Source: Rhodoblastus sp963703385
Lineage (GTDB): Bacteria; Pseudomonadota; Alphaproteobacteria; Rhizobiales; Beijerinckiaceae
DNA length: 64,000 bases
NCBI GenBank assembly: GCA_963703385.1
Contig: OY969816.1
Coordinates: 434,001 to 498,000 of the forward strand
Direction: 5' to 3'
Shown: positions 51,437-60,511 of the stretch, one piece after another
Position numbering within the stretch: the first letter of the stretch is position 1
Layout: each line of letters begins with the position of its first letter
Position numbers and translations under genes: made by a program
The notes under the pieces: generated by a model
The model's database searches: none
What the model saw: the letters and a program-made list of their open reading frames with translations, nothing else
Told to the model about the DNA's origin: nothing

Positions 51437-52291
51437 TTAGCCCTGAACGCGGCCAATGCCCTCGCGCGCCACCGGCTCGTTGGGGTCGAGCGACAAGGCG
51501 CGCTGGTAGTTCAGCAGAGCCTTGGCGCGGTCGCCCTGTTTTTCATAGGCGAGGCCGAGGCCGGCCCATGCGTCGGCGTTGCGGTTGTTGACGTTCAGCG
51601 CGGCGTTGAAATCCTCGACCGCCTTGTCCGGCTTGCCGAGGGCTAGAAGGCTCTCGGCCCGCGCCTCATAAGGCGCGGAGTGGAACGGGTCGCGGTCGAT
51701 CGCATTGTCGAAATCGGTGATGGCGCGGGCGTTGTCGCCTTTTTTCTGGTAAATCAGCCCTCTCGCGTGAAAAGCCTGGGCGCTTTCGGGGTTCAGGCGG
51801 ATCGCCTGGTCGAGATCGCTCAGGGCGGCGTCGAGCTGGCCGTTGGCGCGCTCGAGATTGGCGCGGCCGAGAAAAGCCGGGGCGTGATTCGGGTTGGACT
51901 GGATGGCGCGGGTGAAATCCTGCATCGCCGCGTCGTTCGATCCGATCTGGCGTTCCGCGAGGGCGCGATTGGTGTAGGCCGAGGCGTGGTTCGGGTCGAG
52001 TTTGACCGCCTGGGAGAAATCCGAAATCGCCCGGCTGTAGCTGCCGATCTTGGCATAGGCGACGCCGCGCGTGTTATAGGCCTCGGCGTCATTGGGATGG
52101 GCCGCGACGACCGCGTCCAGCGACGCGATATTGGCTTCGGCCGCCTTGGGATCGTTGTTGGACACTTCGGCATAGCGGGGACCTTGGCCGCCGCCGGGAA
52201 TCAAATCGCAGCCGGCAAGCGGCGCGGCGAGGGCCGAGAACGCGAAAGCGATGAGATATTTGCGTTGACCTGCCCTGAAGTTCCTGGCCAT
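51437..52291 (-). CDS. TPR-repeat lipoprotein
   Basis: 284 aa. A lipoprotein signal peptide ends in the lipobox LAGC (AAPLAGCDLIP), so it is probably anchored in the outer or inner membrane facing the periplasm. About six tetratricopeptide repeats follow (AYNTRGVAYAKIGSYSRAISDF and similar 34-residue units with LDPN/LNPE turns). TPR lipoproteins act as scaffolds in envelope assembly; no partner can be named. The ATG at 52291 was preferred to an in-frame GTG nine nt upstream. It converges with rppH at a palindromic repeat. Confidence 0.85.
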   Translation of the reverse strand: MARNFRAGQRKYLIAFAFSALAAPLAGCDLIPGGGQGPRYAEVSNNDPKAAEANIASLDAVVAAHPNDAEAYNTRGVAYAKIGSYSRAISDFSQAVKLDPNHASAYTNRALAERQIGSNDAAMQDFTRAIQSNPNHAPAFLGRANLERANGQLDAALSDLDQAIRLNPESAQAFHARGLIYQKKGDNARAITDFDNAIDRDPFHSAPYEARAESLLALGKPDKAVEDFNAALNVNNRNADAWAGLGLAYEKQGDRAKALLNYQRALSLDPNEPVAREGIGRVQG

Positions 52292-52583
52292 GGCGATCAC
52301 AATCGGCTCCAGTCTGCTTCCTTCGCATCCCGCTCCGGTTCAGAGCTCCGGCGCGGGAATGGGCGAGGCGCAAGCTAACCTCGCATGGTGTATTTTCTCT
52401 TACCCGGCGCTTGGACGCGCCAAGGCCAATCCACGCAGTTCATGCCAAAACAGCGCTCTGCCGCCCGGCCGCGAAACGCGTGAGCTGGCGGCTGTCATAG
52501 GCCCGAACCCGCCCGGCGCCGGACGCGCGGGACCTTGGCGCCGCGGCGCTCGGTTCCCCTGCGAGAGGGTCGAGCCAAGGAAA

Positions 52584-52817
52584 TCAGCGGGCGGCGACCT
52601 TGCCCTTCACCGGCAGCAGGCCTTCGCGCTGCAACTTCTTGCGGGCGAGCTTGCGGGCGCGGCGCACGGCTTCGGCCTGTTCGCGGGCGCGCTTCTCGGA
52701 CGGCTTTTCATAATGACCGCGCAACTTCATTTCGCGGAAGATGCCCTCGCGCTGCATCTTCTTCTTGAGCGCCTTGAGCGCCTGGTCGACATTGTTGTCG
52801 CGAACGAGAACTTGCAC
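52584..52817 (-). CDS. rpsU: 30S ribosomal protein S21
   Basis: 77 aa from GTG 52817, with AGGA eight nt upstream. The frame is open further upstream but only this start gives the S21 N-terminus (VQVLVRDNNVDQALKALKKKMQREG). The C-terminal half is a Lys/Arg-rich helix (KRAREQAEAVRRARKLARKK), as in alphaproteobacterial S21, which has a longer tail than E. coli S21. It binds the 30S platform and aids mRNA recruitment. Confidence 0.94.
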   Translation of the reverse strand: MQVLVRDNNVDQALKALKKKMQREGIFREMKLRGHYEKPSEKRAREQAEAVRRARKLARKKLQREGLLPVKGKVAAR

Positions 52818-53314
52818 GCCGGATTCCTGTGTTTGAAAGACCGCCGCCGCCGCGCCGTCTGAGCGCGAAGGTCGTCGGCCATATGGCAAAAAAATCACTT
52901 GCGCTTGCGGAGCGCCGGACCGTTGCGTTTCGGATAACAGAATCCCCGTCGCCTGTCCAGATCGTTCCCGCCGCTTCGGCCGGACCGCGCCGCGGAAGGG
53001 CGGGTGCGACGTGAAAATGACGGCAAGGAGCGTTGGGAAGCGATCGTATATGAAAATTGGGCCCTCTTGTTGTGTAAAAGGGCGATGCTACGTCATTAAC
53101 CATAACTCATTTCGCAGGTTTTCGTTGCGTCTCGGCGCGCGGCGGGCGGATCGTCTCCGCCCTACCCAGCCCGTTGCCTCAGATTGCTTCGATTCTCAAT
53201 GGTTTTTGTGAGCCATAGGGGCGCAAAAACGTGAAGCCTTGTTTTTTGCCGGCTTGCAGCAAAAATCATGGTAAGCTAACAATTAGGACTTTCGGAAATC
53301 GATCTGGAGCTTTC
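52818..53314. other. Intergenic region between rpsU and the type I secretion operon
   Basis: About 500 nt without a supportable gene. It must contain the rpsU promoter and that of the secretion operon. TTAACCAT at 53096-53103 equals the CtrA half-site reported in Caulobacter; it stands 212 nt before the ABC-transporter start. The stretch from 53030 to 53300 is more AT-rich than its surroundings. Confidence 0.4.
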
Positions 53315-55552
53315 ATGACCTTGACGCTTTCCTCCGCCCCAGGCGTTTCCGAACGCGCCGATTCGTCCGCGCTCGAGTGTCTGGTGATCGTCGGCGCGAT
53401 GCAGGGGCTGCAGCTAACCGTGCCGCAGCTGGTCCAGGACAACGCGCTGGAAAGCGCCGGCATCGATTACCCGCAGCTTGTGCATTGCGCCCGCCACGCC
53501 GGCCTGAAGGCCAAGGCGCTGCATCTCGACGGCGACGGGCTCGCTTATCTGGAAAAGGCTGTTCCCGCGATCGTCCGGCTGAAGTCGGGGGCCAGCATGG
53601 TGCTGGTCAGCATGAACGCGCATTACGAGGAACATCCCCGGTGCGTGACCTTGCGGGATCCGAATGCGGCGGCCGACGCCCTCCTGACGCTGGACTGGTT
53701 GCAATTCCAGGAGGCATGGTCGGGTGATGTCGCGCTGGTGCGCCGTGAATATCATGTGCTCGACGAGGAAAAGCCCTTCGGCATGGGGCTGATCGGGACG
53801 CTGATCCTGCGCGAGCGGAAGCTGGTCCGCGACATCGCACTTTCCGCCTTCGCGCTGAGCATTTTCGCTTTGGCGCCGATTATTTTCTGGATGGCGATCG
53901 GCAGTCGTGTGCTTTACTACAAGTCGATGTCCACCTTCGCGGTGCTGTGCATCGGCATGGGCGTCATCATCCTGTTTGAGACGGCATTCACTTATTTGCG
54001 TGGTTTTCTTTTGCTGTTTCTGGCGGCGCGCGTCGATACAAGACTTTCCGAATATATTTTCGATCGCGTGATCCAGTTGCCGGTCGATTATTTCGAGCGG
54101 GTTCAGCTTGGCGAGACCATGCATGACTTCAATGAGATCTGGAAGATTCGCGAATTCCTGACCGGACAATTGTTTGGCGTCGTTCTCGACTCTCTGGTCC
54201 TGTTCATCTTTTTGCCGGTGATGTTTGCGATCAACCCGCTGTTGACCTTGCTCGTACTCTTTTTCTGCGCCGTGATCGTTGTCTGGCTGTTGGCCATTCT
54301 ACCCCACATCCGCAAGGCGAATGGCGCCGTGATCCGCGCCGAAACCCAGCGCGGCTCGTTTCTCTATCAGACGCTGGCCGGCATCCGGACAGTCAAGTCC
54401 CTGGCGCTGGAGAGCCGCCAGCGGAAGCTTTGGGACGCGCATGTCGCGCGCTGCGCCGAGGCGCGCAATGATTTGTCCTGGATGAGCGCCGTCGCCAGGA
54501 GCGGGGTCGTTCCGTTTGAACGTCTCGCCGTCACCGGCTCGTACGCCGTGGGCGTCTATATTGCGATGAGCAGCACCACCGGCGGCGTCATGATCGGCAC
54601 GCTTTTCGCGTTCCTCATGCTCTCGCAACGTGTCGCGGGGCCGCTGATGCAGCTGGCGAACCTGATCACCAATGCCGATGAAGCGCGCGCCGCGGTCGCG
54701 ATCGTCAGGCAGCTGGTCAATCGCCCGAAAGAGGAAGGCCATGGGGCGAAAGGCGTCAGGAAGCCGCTTCAGGGCCAGGTCGAGTTCAGCAAGGTCCGGT
54801 TTTCCTATCCCGGCAGCCTGACGCCGGCGATCGACGACCTCAGTATCGAGGCTCCGGTCGGAACGACGCTCGGCGTGGTCGGGCGAAGCGGATCGGGCAA
54901 GACCACCTTGACGCGCCTGCTGCAGCGCCTGCACTCGGACTATGAGGGTCTGATCAAGATCGACGGCGTCGACGTCCGCGAATATAACATTGCGCATCTT
55001 CGCCGCAGCCTAGGCGTCGTTCTTCAGGAAAACTTTCTCTTCAGCGGCACGATTCGCGAGAATATCGCGGCGGCCAAGGCGGACGCGACCTTGGACGACG
55101 TGATCCGCGCCGCGCGTCTCGCCGGCGCGGAAGAATTCATCGATCGCCTTCCCAGAGGCTACGACACTTACATTTATGAAGGTTCGCCCAACCTGTCCGG
55201 CGGCCAGCGCCAGCGCCTGGCGATCGCGCGCGCCCTCATCGTCGATCCGCGCATCCTGATTCTTGACGAAGCGACCAGCGCGCTCGATCCCGACAGTGAG
55301 GCGATCGTCAACGCCAGCATCAGGAAAATCGCCAAGGGACGGACGGTGATCGCCATTTCTCACCGCCTGTCATCCCTGGTTCATTCCGACGCCATTCTCG
55401 TTCTGGAGCGCGGCAAGTTCCTGGACATGGGAACCCACCAGGAGTTGCTGGCGCGGTGCGAGATCTACGCGGGGTTGTGGCACCAGCAGAACGGCCATAT
55501 CGAGCGCGCGGCGGTGGCTGCAAATTCGAAGGGGGCGCGCGGTGTCCACTAA
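53315..55552 (+). CDS. Type I secretion ABC transporter with N-terminal C39-like domain
   Basis: 745 aa. Residues ~15-150 form a peptidase-C39-like domain, but the catalytic Cys position is Ser/Ala (DSSALECLVIVG), as in HlyB, so it should bind rather than cut substrates. Membrane domain about 175-470 with five to six helices. ATPase domain about 495-735: Walker A GRSGSGKTT, signature LSGGQRQRLAIARAL, Walker B ILILDEATSALD, switch His in AISHRLSSL. ATG 53315 has GGAG six nt upstream. It overlaps the adaptor gene. It would export an unfolded protein with a C-terminal signal; no RTX-type substrate gene is adjacent. Confidence 0.92.
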   Translation: MTLTLSSAPGVSERADSSALECLVIVGAMQGLQLTVPQLVQDNALESAGIDYPQLVHCARHAGLKAKALHLDGDGLAYLEKAVPAIVRLKSGASMVLVSMNAHYEEHPRCVTLRDPNAAADALLTLDWLQFQEAWSGDVALVRREYHVLDEEKPFGMGLIGTLILRERKLVRDIALSAFALSIFALAPIIFWMAIGSRVLYYKSMSTFAVLCIGMGVIILFETAFTYLRGFLLLFLAARVDTRLSEYIFDRVIQLPVDYFERVQLGETMHDFNEIWKIREFLTGQLFGVVLDSLVLFIFLPVMFAINPLLTLLVLFFCAVIVVWLLAILPHIRKANGAVIRAETQRGSFLYQTLAGIRTVKSLALESRQRKLWDAHVARCAEARNDLSWMSAVARSGVVPFERLAVTGSYAVGVYIAMSSTTGGVMIGTLFAFLMLSQRVAGPLMQLANLITNADEARAAVAIVRQLVNRPKEEGHGAKGVRKPLQGQVEFSKVRFSYPGSLTPAIDDLSIEAPVGTTLGVVGRSGSGKTTLTRLLQRLHSDYEGLIKIDGVDVREYNIAHLRRSLGVVLQENFLFSGTIRENIAAAKADATLDDVIRAARLAGAEEFIDRLPRGYDTYIYEGSPNLSGGQRQRLAIARALIVDPRILILDEATSALDPDSEAIVNASIRKIAKGRTVIAISHRLSSLVHSDAILVLERGKFLDMGTHQELLARCEIYAGLWHQQNGHIERAAVAANSKGARGVH

Positions 55553-56891
55553 AGCCTCAACTCAATCGGTGGTCCGAAGCTTCCAATCGGACATAGCCGC
55601 GATCCGCGAAGCGCCGCCGCCGCGCTCGGCCATGGCGACCGTCCACGTCCTGTTCGGATTTTTGGTGGCCTTCGGTCTGGTCATCACTTTCGGAAAATTG
55701 GACAAGGTCATCGAAAGCACGAATGGCCAGATCAACCTCGAAACCCCGTCCCAGGTCTACCAGGCGTTGGATCAGTCGATCATCAAGAGCATCAATGTGC
55801 GCGAAGGCATGCTGGTCAGGAAGGGCGAAGTGATCGCGACCCTCGATCCGACTTTCGCGACAGCCGACGTCACCCAGCTTCGACAGCAGGTCGCGAGCCT
55901 CAACGCGCAGATCATTCGGGATCAGGCGGAACTGGCGGGCAAGTCTCCCGTTTTCACGGGCGACGACTATCCCGCGCAGCACCATTACAACCAATTGCAG
56001 CAGAAGCTCTTCAACGATCGCGACGCCCAATACAAGGCCCAGGTCAACAGCTTCGACGAACAGATCAAACAGACCGCGGCGACCATCGCCAAAGCCAAGA
56101 ATGACATCACGCGTTACAGCCAAAGGTCGGCAATCGCCGGGAAGATCGAGACCATGAGATCCAAGCTCATCGCGTCCGGGGCGGGCTCGCTGCTGAATGA
56201 GCTGTTATCGAAAGACAACGACGTTGAAATGCAGCGCACGGTCGAGAATCTGGTGAATTCGCTCAAGGAATCCGAGGCGCAGATCGACACCTACAAGGCG
56301 AACAAGGACGCCTTCATCCAGCAATGGCGCGCCACGGACAGCCAGGATCTTGTGACGGCGCAAAACAATCGCGACCAGGCGGTCGCGTCGCTCAAAAAGG
56401 CCGTCGTTCATCAGGACGTCGTGAAACTCGTCGCGGCGGAAGATTCGATCATCCTGTCGATCGCGAAATTGTCGGTTGGCTCGGTTCTTCAACCGGGTGA
56501 CAAATTGATCACCGCCATGCCGGTGAATGAGCCGATTGAGGCCGACATCGATGTGGCGTCGCGCGACGTCGGCTTCGTTCGGGTTGGCGACCCGGTCACG
56601 CTCAAGATTGACGCGTTCGACTTTGCTCAGCATGGAACCGCCGAAGGCAAGGTCAAATGGATTTCCGAGGGCGCGTTCTGGACCGATGAAAATACCGGCC
56701 AGCCGACCAGCCCGTATTACAAGATCGGAGTCAGCATCGACCGCATGAATTTTCACGGCGTGCCCAAGAATTTCCGCCTGATGCCGGGCATGACCCTGTC
56801 GGCGGACATCAATGTCGGCCGCCGGTCCGTGGCCAGCTATTTGTTGGACGTCGGTGCGCGCGGCTGGGGCGAGTCGATGCGCGAGCCATGA
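55542..56891 (+). CDS. HlyD-family membrane-fusion protein (type I secretion adaptor)
   Basis: 449 aa from GTG 55542, overlapping the ABC gene by 11 nt. One TM helix (about residues 32-52, ATVHVLFGFLVAFGLVITFGK). Then the lipoyl/barrel-sandwich half INLETPSQVYQALDQSIIKSINVREGMLVRKGEVIATLD, a long coiled coil (about 105-290), the second lipoyl half, and a beta-barrel with VRVGDPVTLKIDAFDF and LMPGMTLSADINVGRRS. It bridges the inner-membrane transporter to an outer-membrane TolC-like channel, which is not encoded here. Confidence 0.93.
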   Translation: MSTKASTQSVVRSFQSDIAAIREAPPPRSAMATVHVLFGFLVAFGLVITFGKLDKVIESTNGQINLETPSQVYQALDQSIIKSINVREGMLVRKGEVIATLDPTFATADVTQLRQQVASLNAQIIRDQAELAGKSPVFTGDDYPAQHHYNQLQQKLFNDRDAQYKAQVNSFDEQIKQTAATIAKAKNDITRYSQRSAIAGKIETMRSKLIASGAGSLLNELLSKDNDVEMQRTVENLVNSLKESEAQIDTYKANKDAFIQQWRATDSQDLVTAQNNRDQAVASLKKAVVHQDVVKLVAAEDSIILSIAKLSVGSVLQPGDKLITAMPVNEPIEADIDVASRDVGFVRVGDPVTLKIDAFDFAQHGTAEGKVKWISEGAFWTDENTGQPTSPYYKIGVSIDRMNFHGVPKNFRLMPGMTLSADINVGRRSVASYLLDVGARGWGESMREP

Positions 56892-58795
56892 AAAGGGTGG
56901 CGCACAAACTCCTGCGGCCGGTCCTCCCCTTGATCGACCGCCCGGGAAAGCATTGGCTGCGCGCCCGCGGCCAGCGCGCTTTCGAGCAGCGCAGGTTCCA
57001 CACGGCGCTCCGCTTGTGGCAGCGGGGCGTCGCCGTCGGCGACGTTGAATCCGCCTTCCGCCTTGCGGATGTCTATCAGAACGGCTACGGCGCCGTTTAT
57101 CACAATCCCGCCCGCGCGGCGGCATGGTACAAATTCGCAGCGGAACGCGGCCATGCCGAATCGCAGTTGCGCCTGGGACGGATTTTCCTGCATGGCGCGT
57201 CGGCGCGACGGCTCGGCGAAAAATGGGAGCGCACCGCTCGGGATGAGGAAATGGCCGCGGCCACGGCCGAGGCGATTTTCGCCGCGACGCCGAAGATCGA
57301 GCGCGATACGACCCAGGCTCTGTTCTGGCTGGAAAAGGCCGGGCGTCAGGGCCTGAACGAAGCCTGGGCTCTCACGGGAATGATTTTCCTGGACGGCGTC
57401 GGGGTGGAAAAGGATTTCGAGCGCGCGCGCCAATATTTCCTGATGGCGGCGGACCACGATCAGGCCTCGGCCCAATTCGGCCTTGGCGAGATCTATTATC
57501 GCGGGCTCGGCGTCGAACCAAATCTCGAACTGGGCGCAGATTGGTATCAGAAGGCGGCCGACCTCGGCCATACGCGCGCGCAGATCGCGATCGCGACCAT
57601 TTATCTTTCCGGCAAGGGGCGCGACATCGACCCGGAACGCGCCGCTTTCTATATGGGCCGCGCCGGCGAAGCCGGCGACGCCTCTGCCGCATACAGCTAC
57701 GGGCGCATGCGCCTCAACGGCGAAGGCGGGCCGGTGGACGTGGACTGCGCCGAGACCTATCTCCGCCGTGCGGCAAAGGCGGGGTATGTTCCCGCCATCC
57801 GGGCTTTGGCCGCCTTTTATAGCCAGGGCGGCCTCGTCCCGCCCGACCTGCGCGAAGCCGCCAACTGGTATCGCGTCCTGGCCGAATCGGGAGATGTTCA
57901 GGCCCAGTTCACGATGGGCCGTTTCACGGCCGAAGGCCTCGGCGTCGGCATGAGTCTTGGCGAGGCGGGGCGGTGGTTTGTGCAGGCGGCGGAACAGGGT
58001 CATGCGATCGCCGCTTATAACGCCGGCGTTTTTCTCAGTTCCGGGACTGGACTTGCGCAAGATCTCGACGCCGCAATGCGCTGGCTTGAATTCGCAGCCG
58101 AGGAGGGCGTCCCTGAGGCCAAGGTCAAGCTGGCCGAAATCCACATGAATGGAGCATCCGGCTCGCCCGATCTCGGGCGCGCCATCAATCTCTTGCGCGA
58201 GGCGTCCGACGCGGGCGACCGAACGGCGAAGACCCGGCTCGCTCTGCTTTACCTGTCGCCCGACCACGACCAGCGTGACCTGGACCAGGCGGAAAAGCTC
58301 CTGCTCGCCGCCGCCGCCTCCGGCTCGCCGGAAGCGTCGCTGCAGCTGGGCCATTTCTATTCGGGGCAATTTGATCGCGCGTTGGCCCGGCCCGATCAGG
58401 CGGTGCGTTATTATCTCGCCGCGGCCGAATCCGGCAATGTCGTCGCCCAACACATTGTCGGCACGCTGCTGTCTTCCGGGAAGGCCTCGGACGCTCAGCT
58501 CGCCCAGGCCGTGGAATGGTTCAGGCGCGCCGCCGACGCCGGCTTCCCGCCCGCGCAATTCCAGCTCGGCGTGCTTTACTGCACCGCGCGAGGGGTCGAA
58601 AAGAATCTCGAAGAGGCCGTGCGCTGGTATGAACTGGCCGCCGCGAACCAGCATGAGATGGCCATGTACAATCTCGGCGTGATGCTCATGCAAGGGATGG
58701 GCGTCGAACCCGACCCCGCGCGCGGCGCGAAGCTGATCAAGGATTCCGGGATCACGCCGCAGGGCGGGAGCAAGGCTCCCGCGGCGAGTGGTTGA
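56888..58795 (+). CDS. Sel1-like repeat protein of the secretion operon
   Basis: 635 aa. After a basic N-terminus (no classical signal peptide) about a dozen Sel1/TPR-like repeats fill the chain, e.g. AAAWYKFAAERGHAESQLRLGRIFLHG and AVEWFRRAADAGFPPAQFQLGVLYCTARGVEKN. Sel1 repeats form solenoids that hold protein partners. The ATG overlaps the HlyD stop in ATGA, so it is co-translated with the exporter. Sel1 genes directly fused to a type I secretion operon suggest a chaperone, regulator or unusual export substrate; this is inference. Confidence 0.85.
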   Translation: MKRVAHKLLRPVLPLIDRPGKHWLRARGQRAFEQRRFHTALRLWQRGVAVGDVESAFRLADVYQNGYGAVYHNPARAAAWYKFAAERGHAESQLRLGRIFLHGASARRLGEKWERTARDEEMAAATAEAIFAATPKIERDTTQALFWLEKAGRQGLNEAWALTGMIFLDGVGVEKDFERARQYFLMAADHDQASAQFGLGEIYYRGLGVEPNLELGADWYQKAADLGHTRAQIAIATIYLSGKGRDIDPERAAFYMGRAGEAGDASAAYSYGRMRLNGEGGPVDVDCAETYLRRAAKAGYVPAIRALAAFYSQGGLVPPDLREAANWYRVLAESGDVQAQFTMGRFTAEGLGVGMSLGEAGRWFVQAAEQGHAIAAYNAGVFLSSGTGLAQDLDAAMRWLEFAAEEGVPEAKVKLAEIHMNGASGSPDLGRAINLLREASDAGDRTAKTRLALLYLSPDHDQRDLDQAEKLLLAAAASGSPEASLQLGHFYSGQFDRALARPDQAVRYYLAAAESGNVVAQHIVGTLLSSGKASDAQLAQAVEWFRRAADAGFPPAQFQLGVLYCTARGVEKNLEEAVRWYELAAANQHEMAMYNLGVMLMQGMGVEPDPARGAKLIKDSGITPQGGSKAPAASG

Positions 58796-58910
58796 ACGGA
58801 CTCCTTCGATCGCGCCTCCCGGCGGAGTCTCCGGAGAAAGGCCGAGCCTCCGTCCGTGCGGCGAAGGCGCCTCGCAGAGAACCCGCTGGCTCGAGAATCC
58901 GTCAGCAATC

Positions 58911-58929
58911 CAAAGGATTTTCGCGCGAT
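58911..58929. repeat. Dispersed 19-nt repeat core, copy B
   Basis: Identical to 28198-28216, again in a non-coding gap, here between the Sel1 gene and rmlA. Weak similarity extends to a shared GAAACCGT about 33 nt downstream. Confidence 0.6.
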
Positions 58930-58969
58930 CGCCTTTGCGCGGATTGCGGGGCGATCGGCGGAAACCGTC

Positions 58970-59839
58970 TCACAACCCGTGGAGCAGCTGCGTGAGGTAA
59001 GCGCCGTAGCCGCTCTTCCTGAGCGGTTCGGCGAGGGCATGCAATTGCCGCTCGGAAATCCATCCGGAGACGAAAGCGACCTCCTCGGGACAGGCGACCC
59101 GGAAGCCGGTGCGTTTTTCCAGCGTGCGCATGAATTCGGCGGCTTCGAGCAGGGAATCCGGCGTGCCGGTGTCGAGCCAGGCGAATCCGCGCCCCATTCT
59201 CTCGACTCGCAGTTCGCCGCGCCTCAGATATTCGAGATTGAGATCGGTGATCTCCAACTCGCCGCGCGGAGACGGCTTCAGGCGGGCGGCGAATTCGGCG
59301 GCCCGCTCGTCATAGAAATAAAGCCCGGTCACCGCCCAGTGGGAGCGCGCTTTCCTTGGCTTTTCCTCGATCGACATCGCCTTGCCGGCGGAGTCGAACT
59401 CCACCACGCCATAACGCTCGGGGTCGTGGACGTGATAGGCGAAGACGCTCGCGCCGTGCGACGTCGCGGCCGCGTTGCGCAGGATCGCGGCGAGCCCATG
59501 GCCGTAAAAGAGATTGTCGCCGAGGATCAGCGCCGATTTCTGGCCCGAAACGAAGTCCGCGCCGATGTGATAGGCCTGAGCCAGGCCTTCGGGACGCGGC
59601 TGTTCGGCATAGGACAGTTCGACGCCCCATTGCGTCCCGTCCCCGAGCAGGCGCTGGAACAAAGGCAGGTCTTGCGGCGTGGAGATGATCAGGATTTCCT
59701 GGATGCCGGCCAGCATCAAAGTGGTCAGCGGATAATAGATCATCGGTTTGTCATAGATCGGCAACAACTGTTTCGAGATGACCTGAGTCATCGGATGCAG
59801 CCGGGTGCCGCTGCCGCCAGCCAGAATGATGCCTTTCAT
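58970..59839 (-). CDS. rmlA: Glucose-1-phosphate thymidylyltransferase
   Basis: 289 aa, the standard RmlA length. It makes dTDP-glucose from dTTP and glucose-1-phosphate. The nucleotide-binding GGSGTRLHPMT is at residues 8-18, followed by SKQLLPIYDKPMIYYPL, ILGDNLFYGHG and EEKPRKARSHWAVTGLYFYD. ATG 59839 is fixed by the family N-terminus MKGIILAGG. Last gene of rmlB-rmlC-rmlA on this strand. Confidence 0.95.
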   Translation of the reverse strand: MKGIILAGGSGTRLHPMTQVISKQLLPIYDKPMIYYPLTTLMLAGIQEILIISTPQDLPLFQRLLGDGTQWGVELSYAEQPRPEGLAQAYHIGADFVSGQKSALILGDNLFYGHGLAAILRNAAATSHGASVFAYHVHDPERYGVVEFDSAGKAMSIEEKPRKARSHWAVTGLYFYDERAAEFAARLKPSPRGELEITDLNLEYLRRGELRVERMGRGFAWLDTGTPDSLLEAAEFMRTLEKRTGFRVACPEEVAFVSGWISERQLHALAEPLRKSGYGAYLTQLLHGL

Positions 59840-59936
59840 CGAACCATCCGTTTCAAAGAGAATCCTGCGGGAGACGCGCGCCCCGGACGCGGGAGAAGAA
59901 GCGCCGACCGGGCGACGATCCGACGCATGAAGGAGT

Positions 59937-60500
59937 TCAGTCGAAAATCGTGGGCAGGTCGCGCAGTCGCGGATGCTTGCGGTCCTTGTCGGAGAGCACG
60001 GCGCCGCCGGGCGGGAGCGACCAGGCGACGCCAAGATCGGGATCGTCCCAGGCGAGGCCGAGATCGTTGGCCGCCGAATAATAATCCGTCACCTTGTACA
60101 TGACCTCGGTGTCCGGCTCGAGGGTGACGAAGCCATGAGCGAACCCGATCGGCACGAGCAGTTGCCGCCAGTTCTCCGCCGACAATTCCACCGCGACATG
60201 CTGTCCGAAGGTCGGCGAGCTTTTCCTGATGTCCACCGCGACATCTAGAATTCGGCCGCGCGGGACACGCACCAGCTTGTCCTGGGCGAAAGGCGCCGAT
60301 TGGAAATGCAGCCCGCGCAAGGTTCCGACCTGCGCGGAAAGCGAATGATTGTCCTGGACGAAATCCAGCGCGATCCCGGCCTCGGCGAAAGCCTTGCGAT
60401 TATAGACTTCGGAAAAGAAGCCGCGATGGTCGCCGAATTTCTTCGGCGTGATGATCTTGACGTCGGGTATGGCGGTCGCCTCGACAAGGATCGAACTCAT
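59937..60500 (-). CDS. rmlC: dTDP-4-dehydrorhamnose 3,5-epimerase
   Basis: 187-aa cupin epimerase, normal length. KFGDHRGFFSEVYN, the catalytic His in LRGLHFQ, the conserved VDIRKSSPTFGQ and GFAHGFVTLEPDTEVMYKVTDYY (catalytic Tyr) are present. It lies 11 nt after rmlB and 97 nt before rmlA. Confidence 0.94.
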   Translation of the reverse strand: MSSILVEATAIPDVKIITPKKFGDHRGFFSEVYNRKAFAEAGIALDFVQDNHSLSAQVGTLRGLHFQSAPFAQDKLVRVPRGRILDVAVDIRKSSPTFGQHVAVELSAENWRQLLVPIGFAHGFVTLEPDTEVMYKVTDYYSAANDLGLAWDDPDLGVAWSLPPGGAVLSDKDRKHPRLRDLPTIFD

Positions 60501-60511
60501 GATCGCCTTCC

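Noticed and set aside
53011..53211. A 66-codon frame before the secretion operon
   Set aside because: No homology, no ribosome-binding site and unlike codon use; treated as part of the promoter region.
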